Assembly (NCBI GenBank): GCA_018241265.1
Contig: JAFEEF010000070.1
Location: 1 to 43,545, forward strand
Direction of reading: 5' to 3'
Source of the DNA: Pseudomonadota bacterium
GTDB lineage: Bacteria; Pseudomonadota; Gammaproteobacteria; Burkholderiales; Burkholderiaceae_C
Length of the DNA stretch: 43,545 nucleotides
Below, piece by piece: positions 37,863 through 43,545 of this stretch (the stretch's first letter is position 1; each line of letters starts with the position of its first letter). A model generated the notes under the pieces. The model did not search any database. It was given only the letters and a program-made list of their open reading frames with translations, and was not told the DNA's origin. Position numbers and translations under genes: made by a program.

Positions 37863-38990
37863 ATGGCGCGCACGCGCAGCTCCGCACCGCCGCTGGCGTG
37901 GCTGTATGCAGCGCTGATCGTCTACGCGAGCCTGTACCCGTTCGGCGACTGGCGCGTGCCGCCGGTCGCGCCGTGGGACTTCCTGCTGCTGCCGTGGCCG
38001 CGCTGGTGGACCTGGTTCGATCTCGTGTCGAACCTGCTCGGCTACGTACCGTTCGGCGCGCTGGTGTATGGCGCGCTCGTGCGCATGCGGCGGCCGGCCG
38101 GGCTCGCGCTCGGCGGGGCGATCGCCTGCGGCACCTTGCTGTCGCTCGCGATGGAGACCTTGCAGAACTATCTGCCGCAGCGTGTCGCATCGAATGTCGA
38201 CCTCGGGCTGAATGCGCTCGGCACGGTGGTCGGCGCACTGCTCGGCTGGACCGTGCACCGCCTCGGCTGGGAAGCGCGCTGGCAAGGCGCGCGCGACCGC
38301 TGGTTCGTGCGCCGCAGCGCCGGCGGCCTCGTGCTGCTGGTGCTGTGGCCGATCGCGCTGCTGTTCCCGACGCCGGTGCCGCTCGCCGTCGGCCAGGTGT
38401 TGCCGCTGCTGCAGGACACGCTGGCCGATGCGCTGCAGGGCACGTCGGCCGAAGGCTGGGTCGAGCCGTGGTCGGACGGCGACGTGCCGTGGGACGCGCT
38501 GCCGCCGGCGAGCGAGATCGCGCTGATCGCGCTCGGTCTCCTGGCGCCGTGCATGATCGCCTTCGCCGTCTCGCAGCGCGGCTGGCGGCGTCTCGTGCTG
38601 GTGGCGGGCGCGGTGGCGCTGGGCTGCGCGACGACGACGGTGTCGACCGCGCTGAACTTCGGTCCGCAGCATGCGTTCGCGTGGGACACGCCGGGGACGA
38701 TGATCGCGCTGGCGATCGGCGCCGTCGTCGCCGCGCTGCTCGCGCCGGTGCCGCGGCGTGCGGCGGCCGGGCTCGCGCTGATCGCGCTGACCGCGCTGGT
38801 GCTGCTGGTCGCGAAGGCGCCGGCCGATCCGTACTTCGCGCAAAGCCTGCATGCCTGGGAGCAGGGACGCTTCATCCGCTTTCACGGCGCTGCGCAGTGG
38901 GTGGGCTGGGGCTGGCCCTATGCAGCGATCGTCTACCTGCTCACCCTCATCGCGGCCCGCGAAGACGCGCCGCCTAGAATGGACCAATGA
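37863..38990 (+). CDS. VanZ-family integral membrane protein
   Basis: A 375-residue protein with about nine hydrophobic helices. The VanZ-like domain (about 12-135) shows DLVSNLLGYVPFGALVYG and the pattern AMETLQNYLPQRVASNVDLG followed by NALGTVVGALLG, where Glu, Gln, Asp and Asn are the family residues. The second half (about 150-375) is a further membrane region without known name. VanZ gives low-level teicoplanin resistance in enterococci; most bacterial members have no known role. It lies 11 bases after hemJ and overlaps the next start by four bases (ATGA). Confidence 0.87.
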   Translation: MARTRSSAPPLAWLYAALIVYASLYPFGDWRVPPVAPWDFLLLPWPRWWTWFDLVSNLLGYVPFGALVYGALVRMRRPAGLALGGAIACGTLLSLAMETLQNYLPQRVASNVDLGLNALGTVVGALLGWTVHRLGWEARWQGARDRWFVRRSAGGLVLLVLWPIALLFPTPVPLAVGQVLPLLQDTLADALQGTSAEGWVEPWSDGDVPWDALPPASEIALIALGLLAPCMIAFAVSQRGWRRLVLVAGAVALGCATTTVSTALNFGPQHAFAWDTPGTMIALAIGAVVAALLAPVPRRAAAGLALIALTALVLLVAKAPADPYFAQSLHAWEQGRFIRFHGAAQWVGWGWPYAAIVYLLTLIAAREDAPPRMDQ

Positions 38991-39313
38991 GCTACTTCAA
39001 GCGGCACATCTTCTTCTGCCTGAACGAGCGCGACAACGGCGAGGAGTCCTGCCTGCCGAAGAATGCGAAGGAAGGCTTCGAGCGCTGCAAGTCGCGCGTC
39101 AAGGCCGAGCGCCTCGCCGGCCCGGGCGGCGTCCGCGTCAACAAGTCGGGTTGCCTGGATCGCTGCGCCGGCGGCCCGGTCGCGGTGGTCTATCCGGATG
39201 CGGTCTGGTACACCTATTTCGACCAGAACGACATCGACGAGATCGTCGAATCACATCTGAAGCAGGGGCGCATCGTCGAGCGGCTCGTGCTGCCGCCCGA
39301 TGTCGGCAAGTGA
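38987..39313 (+). CDS. Thioredoxin-fold (2Fe-2S) ferredoxin
   Basis: A 108-residue cytoplasmic electron carrier of the thioredoxin-like ferredoxin group. Four cysteines fit the cluster: FFCLNERD, a Cys in EESCLPKN, one in FERCKSR and the pair in NKSGCLDRCAGGP. The loop VRVNKSGCLDRC is the family mark. The tail with VWYTYFDQNDIDEIVESHL is as usual. The partner enzyme is unknown. Four-base overlap with the VanZ-like gene; the hydrolase gene follows at once. Confidence 0.92.
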   Translation: MSYFKRHIFFCLNERDNGEESCLPKNAKEGFERCKSRVKAERLAGPGGVRVNKSGCLDRCAGGPVAVVYPDAVWYTYFDQNDIDEIVESHLKQGRIVERLVLPPDVGK

Positions 39314-39320
39314 CCGCGCG

Positions 39321-39947
39321 ATGAATCCGCGCACCGTACGCACCACCACGGCCGGACCGGCCGGCAGCCTCGAATGCGCGCTCGACGCGCCCGACGGCAG
39401 CCCGCGCGGCGTCGCCGTGATCTGCCATCCGCATCCGCAGGGCGGCGGCACGCTCGACAACAAGGTCGTGCAGACGCTCGCGCGTGCGGTCCTGCAGCTC
39501 GGCTGGCGCAGCGTGCGCTTCAATTTCCGCGGCGTCGGCGGCTCGGCCGGCGCGTTCGACGAAGGCATCGGCGAAGTCGACGATGCGCTCGCGGTGATCG
39601 CCGCGCAGCGTGCCGCCGGCGAGCCGCTGCTGCTCGCCGGCTTTTCGTTCGGCGCCTACGTGGCAGCGACCGCGGCGGGTCGGTTGGCCGAGGCCGATCG
39701 CCCGCGACGCATGGTGCTCGTCGGCCCGTCGACGCAGCGCCAGGCGATGCCCGCCGTGCCGGCCGACAGCATCGTGATCCACGGCGAGGTCGACGACGTC
39801 GCGCCTCTCGCCTCCACGCTCGACTGGGCCCGGTCGCAAGCGCTGCCGGTGATCGTCTTTCCCGGCGTGGGGCATTTCTTCCACGGCCAGCTCGCGCTGC
39901 TGAAGAGCGTGGTCGTGCGCGAGCTGCGAGGCAGCGACGCGGATTGA
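39321..39947 (+). CDS. Alpha/beta hydrolase, COG2945-like
   Basis: A 208-residue soluble alpha/beta-hydrolase. Marks: oxyanion region CHPHPQGGGTLDNKVV (about residues 34-49), FNFRGVGGSAGAFDEG, nucleophile elbow GFSFGAYVA with the Ser in GxSxG, Asp in IHGEVDDVAPL and His in GVGHFFHG, so the catalytic triad is complete. The family is common next to ferredoxin and lipid genes in Proteobacteria, with substrate unknown. The ATG at 39321 is preferred; an ATG at 39300 overlapping the ferredoxin would add seven residues. Confidence 0.88.
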   Translation: MNPRTVRTTTAGPAGSLECALDAPDGSPRGVAVICHPHPQGGGTLDNKVVQTLARAVLQLGWRSVRFNFRGVGGSAGAFDEGIGEVDDALAVIAAQRAAGEPLLLAGFSFGAYVAATAAGRLAEADRPRRMVLVGPSTQRQAMPAVPADSIVIHGEVDDVAPLASTLDWARSQALPVIVFPGVGHFFHGQLALLKSVVVRELRGSDAD

Positions 39948-40030
39948 GCAACGGCGTGCGGAACGCTGGTCCGCGATGCGCGTCGAAGCGACGCACGCAG
40001 TGGCATGTACTTCTCTCTCATGGACCCTCG

Positions 40031-41215
40031 ATGAATCGATTGCTTACCTTCCTGTGCGCATCCGTCGTGGCGCTGGCGATGGCCGGCGGCGCGGCCGCCC
40101 AGACCCTGCCGGCCCCCGAGGTCAATGCCAAGCACTACCTCGTGCTCGACCTGACCAGCAACCAGACCTTGGCCGAGCGCGACGCCGACACGCCCGCCGA
40201 TCCGGCGTCGCTCACCAAGCTGATGAGCCTGTACGTCGTCTTCACCGCGATCCACGAGAAGAAGCTCGCGCTCGACCAGAAGATGTCGGTGTCGAGGCGC
40301 GCCTGGGACGAGCGCAAGGCCGGCGGCTCGCTGATGTTCATCGACACGACGATGACGCCGACCGTCGACGAACTGCTGCACGGCGAGATCGTGCAGTCGG
40401 GCAACGACGCCGCCGTGGCGCTGGCCGAAGGCGTGGCCGGCAGCGTCGAGGCCTTCGTCGGCATGATGAACCGGCAGGCGCAGGCCTGGGGCCTGAAGAA
40501 CACCAGCTTCAAGAACGCCACCGGGCTGACCGAGGCCGGTCACAAGAGCAGCGCGCGCGACCTGGCGACGATCGCGACGCACATCATTCGAGACTTCCCC
40601 GAGTTCTTCAAGTACTACGCGCTGAAGGAATACAAGTACAACAACATCAAGCAGCCGAACCGCAACCTGCTGTTGTGGCGCGATCCGACGGTCGATGGAC
40701 TCAAGACCGGCTACACCGATGCCGCCGGCTATTGCCTGATCGCGACCGCGCAGCGCGAATTCCCGAACCTCGGGGCCGACGGCAAGGGCGCCGGGCCGCG
40801 CCGCATCCTGACGGTGCTGCTCAACACGACGTCGATGGAAGCGCGCGCCAACGAGAGCCAGAAGCTGCTCAACTGGGGCTTCCAGGCCTACGACGACGTG
40901 CGGCTGTTCGACGACACCAAGCCGATCGTCACGCCGCCGATCTGGAAGGGCAAGGAGAACGTCGCCAAGCTCGGCGCCGCCGGCGGGCTCTTCGTCAGCG
41001 TGCCCAAGGGCGAGAGCGGCAAGCTGCAGACCAAGGTCGAGCGCACCGATCCGCTGATCGCGCCGCTGTCCAAGGGCCAGCGCGTCGGCACGATCAAGGT
41101 CACGACGGCCGGCGGCGCACCGGTCATCGACGTGCCGCTGGTCGCGCTCGAGCCGGTCGAGCAGGCCGGCATCTTCGGCCGCGCCTGGGATGCGCTGCGG
41201 CTGTGGATCAAGTAA
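40031..41215 (+). CDS. dacC: D-alanyl-D-alanine carboxypeptidase (PBP5/6 type)
   Basis: Trims the terminal D-Ala from peptidoglycan stem peptides in the periplasm. The 394-residue protein has a Sec signal (1-23, ending AAAQ), the three penicillin-binding motifs SLTK (in PASLTKLMS), SGN (in IVQSGNDAAV) and KTG (in VDGLKTGYTDAAG), and the C-terminal PBP5 domain plus an amphipathic tail FGRAWDALRLWIK that holds it to the membrane. The symbol dacC is used as commonly given in this gene order; dacA would be equally fair. Next genes are dat, ybeD, lipB and lipA. Confidence 0.95.
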   Translation: MNRLLTFLCASVVALAMAGGAAAQTLPAPEVNAKHYLVLDLTSNQTLAERDADTPADPASLTKLMSLYVVFTAIHEKKLALDQKMSVSRRAWDERKAGGSLMFIDTTMTPTVDELLHGEIVQSGNDAAVALAEGVAGSVEAFVGMMNRQAQAWGLKNTSFKNATGLTEAGHKSSARDLATIATHIIRDFPEFFKYYALKEYKYNNIKQPNRNLLLWRDPTVDGLKTGYTDAAGYCLIATAQREFPNLGADGKGAGPRRILTVLLNTTSMEARANESQKLLNWGFQAYDDVRLFDDTKPIVTPPIWKGKENVAKLGAAGGLFVSVPKGESGKLQTKVERTDPLIAPLSKGQRVGTIKVTTAGGAPVIDVPLVALEPVEQAGIFGRAWDALRLWIK

Positions 41216-41317
41216 GCTGAGTCGCCGAAGCGAAGTCGCCTGTGAAATTGCGCAGCGCAGGCGACTCGTTCGGAAGCTGCTCAGCCTTGCGAGCCCGGCG
41301 ACTTGTTCACGGCTTCT
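41216..41317. repeat. Palindromic repeat after dacC, related at its end to the 33457 element
   Basis: The core stem GTCGCCTG (41235-41242) and CAGGCGAC (41258-41265) is perfect. Flanking GCTGAG (41216-41221) is matched by the complement of the GCTCAGC region at 41278-41284. The right arm runs on to TTGTTCACGGCTTCT (41303-41317), whose complement AGAAGCCGTGAACAA resembles the ends of the 33457-33617 palindrome (AGAAGCTGTGAACGAA). The left arm appears cut short at the dacC stop. It fills most of the dacC-dat gap; no terminator T-run is seen. Confidence 0.65.
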
Positions 41318-41342
41318 GAAACGAACTGCCTGCGGGGGTGTG

Positions 41343-42230
41343 ATGCAGACGTTGCCCGAGACCCTGTGCTACCTGAACGGCGAACTCGTGCCCGTACGCG
41401 ATGCGAAGGTGTCGGTGCTCGATCGCGGCTTCATCTTCGGCGACGGCGTCTACGAGGTCGTGCCGGCCTATGGCGCGAAGCTGTTCCGCTTCGACGAGCA
41501 CATGGCGCGGCTGAACCGCAGCCTCGCCAAGCTGCGCATCGCCAATCCGCTGGCGGCCGAGCGCTGGCTCGAACTGGCGCGCGAGCTGGTCGCGGCATTG
41601 CACGGTGCGACCGGCGCCGCGGACCAGCTCGTCTACATCCAGGTCACGCGCGGCGTCGCATTGCGCGATCACGTGATGCCGGCCGATCTCGAGCCGACCG
41701 TCTTCATGATGGTCAACCCGATGAAGCCGGCGTCGGCCGAGCAGCGGCATCAGGGCGTGGCCTGCATCAGCGCGCGCGACTTCCGCTGGGAACGCGCCGA
41801 CATCAAGAGCATCTCGCTGCTCGGCAACGTGATGGCGCGCCAGATGTCGGCCGACCACAACGCGGTCGAGACCATCCTGTTCCGCAACGGCTTCCTGACC
41901 GAGGCATCGAGCAGCAACGTCTGGGTCGTGCAGGAAGGTGCGGTGCTCGGGCCGCCGAAGAGCGAGCACGTCCTCGAAGGCATCCGCTACGAGCTGATCC
42001 GCGAGCTGTGCGAGGACGTCGGCATCGCGTTCAACCTGCGGCCCATCCCCGAGGCCGACGTGGCTTCGGCCGACGAACTGCTGTTGAGTTCAGCGACCAA
42101 GGAGGTGTTGCCGATCACGTCGCTGGACGGCACGCCGATCGGGCATGGCGCGCTGCGCGGCAAGCCCGGGCCGGTCTATGCGCGACTCTACGAGGCCTAT
42201 CAGCGCGCCAAGGCCACCCAGTCGATTTGA
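41343..42230 (+). CDS. dat: D-amino-acid aminotransferase (class IV PLP enzyme)
   Basis: PLP-dependent transaminase that likely makes D-glutamate or D-alanine for the cell wall, in keeping with dacC upstream. The 295-residue protein has the class IV fold: LNGELVPVRDAKVSVLDRGF (start of the N-domain), GDGVYEVVPAYGAKLF, the PLP-lysine region in DIKSISLLGNVMARQ (Lys at about 155), TEASSSNVWVV and LLSSATKEVLPITSLDG. The ATG at 41343 is chosen because upstream sequence is repeat. Branched-chain or aminodeoxychorismate lyases are relatives, but the LDRGFIFGDGVYE pattern and context favour D-amino acids. Confidence 0.9.
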   Translation: MQTLPETLCYLNGELVPVRDAKVSVLDRGFIFGDGVYEVVPAYGAKLFRFDEHMARLNRSLAKLRIANPLAAERWLELARELVAALHGATGAADQLVYIQVTRGVALRDHVMPADLEPTVFMMVNPMKPASAEQRHQGVACISARDFRWERADIKSISLLGNVMARQMSADHNAVETILFRNGFLTEASSSNVWVVQEGAVLGPPKSEHVLEGIRYELIRELCEDVGIAFNLRPIPEADVASADELLLSSATKEVLPITSLDGTPIGHGALRGKPGPVYARLYEAYQRAKATQSI

Positions 42231-42261
42231 AGTTTTCCGCCGCGCCCATAGATGGTGCGGC

Positions 42262-42555
42262 ATGAATGCCACTCCGATGACCGCCGCCATCCCGCCCGAG
42301 CAATCGCTGATCGAGTATCCGTCGCGCTTTCCCATCAAGGTGATGGGCTTGAACGCCGACGGCTTCGTGCATGCGATGGTCGGGATCGCGCGCCGCTTCG
42401 ATCCGGGCTACGACGCCGCGACCATCGAGCTGCGTCCGAGCAAGGGCGACAAGTACCTCGGCGTCACACTGACGATCAACGCGACGAGCCGCGAGCAACT
42501 CGACGAGCTGTACCGCACGCTGTCGACGCATCCGATGGTGAAGATGGTGCTGTGA
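42262..42555 (+). CDS. ybeD: YbeD/DUF493 family protein
   Basis: A 97-residue small alpha/beta protein (ferredoxin-like fold) of the YbeD/DUF493 family. Marks are [15 protein letters not shown] and [20 protein letters not shown] (about residues 60-79), then [15 protein letters not shown] at the end, which is the typical tail. The role is unknown; it is a fixed neighbour of lipB in Proteobacteria. The stop overlaps the GTG of lipB by four bases. Confidence 0.93.
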   Translation: MNATPMTAAIPPEQSLIEYPSRFPIKVMGLNADGFVHAMVGIARRFDPGYDAATIELRPSKGDKYLGVTLTINATSREQLDELYRTLSTHPMVKMVL

Positions 42556-43223
42556 CCGCGCCCGTGATCCGTCGCCTCGGCCGCGTCGACTACGCGCCGA
42601 CCGTCGAGGCGATGCGCGCCTACACCGCGCAACGCACCGATGCGAGCGACGACGAGATCTGGCTCTGCGAGCATCCGCCGGTCTACACGCAAGGCATCGC
42701 CGGCAAGGCCGAGCATGTGCTCGATGCCGGCGCGATCCCGGTCGTCGCGACGAACCGCGGCGGCCAGGTGACCTACCACGGACCGGGCCAGGTCGTCGCC
42801 TACCCGCTCGTCGACCTGCGCCGGCTCGGCTACTACGTCAAGGAGTACGTGTTTCGTCTCGAGCATGCGCTGCTGCGCACCTTGGCGGAATACGGCGTCA
42901 CCGGGCATCGCGTCGCCGAGGCGCCGGGCATCTACGTGCGACCGGACGACCCGCGCGGCCATGCCGCGCCGACCGGCCCGCGGCGCGACCCGTTCGAGGG
43001 CCTCGCGAAGGTCGCTGCGCTCGGCATCAAGGTGAGCCGGCACCGCACCTACCACGGCGTCGCGCTGAATGTCGCGATGGACCTGGAGCCCTTTGCGCGC
43101 ATCCACCCATGCGGCTACGCCGGGCTGCGCACCGTCGACCTTTCTACAATCGGGATACAGGTGCCATGGGACGAGGCGGCCGAGACGCTGGGCAGCATGC
43201 TGGCGCGAGGCTTGAGCCGGTGA
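42552..43223 (+). CDS. lipB: Lipoyl(octanoyl) transferase LipB
   Basis: Moves octanoate from octanoyl-ACP to the E2 and GcvH lipoyl domains. The 223-residue protein starts with a GTG inside the ybeD stop. It has [18 protein letters not shown] (the family signature), the active-site Lys in [17 protein letters not shown] and the Cys in [14 protein letters not shown]. An extra Pro/Gly/Arg-rich insert ([17 protein letters not shown]) before the Lys region is longer than in E. coli. lipA follows 22 bases later with GGAGG before its ATG. Confidence 0.96.
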   Translation: MTAPVIRRLGRVDYAPTVEAMRAYTAQRTDASDDEIWLCEHPPVYTQGIAGKAEHVLDAGAIPVVATNRGGQVTYHGPGQVVAYPLVDLRRLGYYVKEYVFRLEHALLRTLAEYGVTGHRVAEAPGIYVRPDDPRGHAAPTGPRRDPFEGLAKVAALGIKVSRHRTYHGVALNVAMDLEPFARIHPCGYAGLRTVDLSTIGIQVPWDEAAETLGSMLARGLSR

Positions 43224-43245
43224 TGACGGCGCCCGGAGGAACCCG

Positions 43246-43545
43246 ATGAGCACCAACGACGTGGTCCGCGAGGCCCAGCCCGCCGCGACCTACGATCCCA
43301 GCGCCAAGCAGAAGTCGCAGGCCAAGACGGCGCGCATCCCGATCAAGGTCGTGCCGGCGGAGATGCTGAAGAAGCCGGACTGGATCCGCGTGAAGGCCGG
43401 CTCGGCGAGTTCGCGCTTCTACGAGATCAAGAGCATCCTGCGCGAGCACAAGCTGCACACGGTGTGCGAAGAGGCGAGCTGCCCGAACATCGGCGAATGC
43501 TTCGGCAAGGGCACCGCGACCTTCATGATCATGGGCGACAAGTGC
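43246..43545 (+). CDS. lipA: Lipoyl synthase LipA, 3'-truncated by the window
   Basis: Radical SAM enzyme that inserts two sulfur atoms into the octanoyl group. Only the first 100 codons are in the window. They include a long N-terminal lead (1-40), [20 protein letters not shown] and the auxiliary-cluster cysteines in [13 protein letters not shown] (three Cys spaced C-x4-C-x5-C); the radical SAM CxxxCxxC would come just after the end (the last codons read FMIMGDKC). GGAGG stands about six bases before the ATG. Confidence 0.95.
   Translation, partial: MSTNDVVREAQPAATYDPSAKQKSQAKTARIPIKVVPAEMLKKPDWIRVKAGSASSRFYEIKSILREHKLHTVCEEASCPNIGECFGKGTATFMIMGDKC

Overview
The window (43,545 bases, very GC-rich) looks like chromosomal DNA of a betaproteobacterium of the order Burkholderiales. 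I infer this from the dacC-dat-ybeD-lipB-lipA order, the phoH-ybeY pair, a P. aeruginosa-type HemB without zinc cysteines, a PEP-CTERM protein, and overall codon use. I would guess a Rubrivivax/Leptothrix/Piscinibacter-like genus, but nothing in the sequence fixes the genus. No rRNA, tRNA, insertion sequence or CRISPR array was seen, and no gene-free stretch exceeds 300 bases.

Layout. 1-6067: end of the potassium-uptake operon kdpB(partial)-kdpC-kdpD-kdpE. 6070-9911: a MarR regulator divergent from a nicotinamidase, an AmiC-like amide-binding protein, a methyltransferase and a MAPEG membrane protein. 10184-23443: a long plus-strand amide-use island with a rhodococcal-type amidase, a five-gene UrtABCDE/FmdDEF-like ABC importer, a formamidase-family enzyme, an SDR, an AtzG-like small subunit with its amidase, and two acyl-CoA synthetases. 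The order suggests import of amides, hydrolysis to acid plus ammonia, and activation of the acids to CoA thioesters. 23502-26557: ruvB and ruvA on the minus strand, separated by a PCuAC copper chaperone and a PEP-CTERM protein on the plus strand.

26717-29679 holds the most unusual content: a two-gene unit encoding a TIR protein and a large fusion of a KGG-type P-loop ATPase, a second TIR domain, one membrane helix and two PASTA domains. It resembles a membrane-anchored signalling or immune system, and I do not recognise it as any named defence system.

29713-37151: a two-component pair (7TM-type histidine kinase and LuxR-type regulator), phoH-ybeY with a long palindromic repeat between them, and a minus-strand hemB-corA-eamA unit. 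37152-37428: divergent intergenic region with a probable small RNA that has a C-rich loop and a strong terminator. 37429-39947: hemJ, a VanZ-like protein, a thioredoxin-fold 2Fe-2S ferredoxin and an alpha/beta hydrolase. 40031-43545: dacC, D-amino-acid aminotransferase, ybeD, lipB and the start of lipA, with a second, related palindromic repeat after dacC.

Regulation that can be read from the sequence: CTTTCCAA-containing inverted repeats lie both in the marR/nicotinamidase gap and over the promoter of the amide island. The amidase leader has a perfect 10-bp hairpin, and a REP-like hairpin separates the binding-protein gene from the permease genes.
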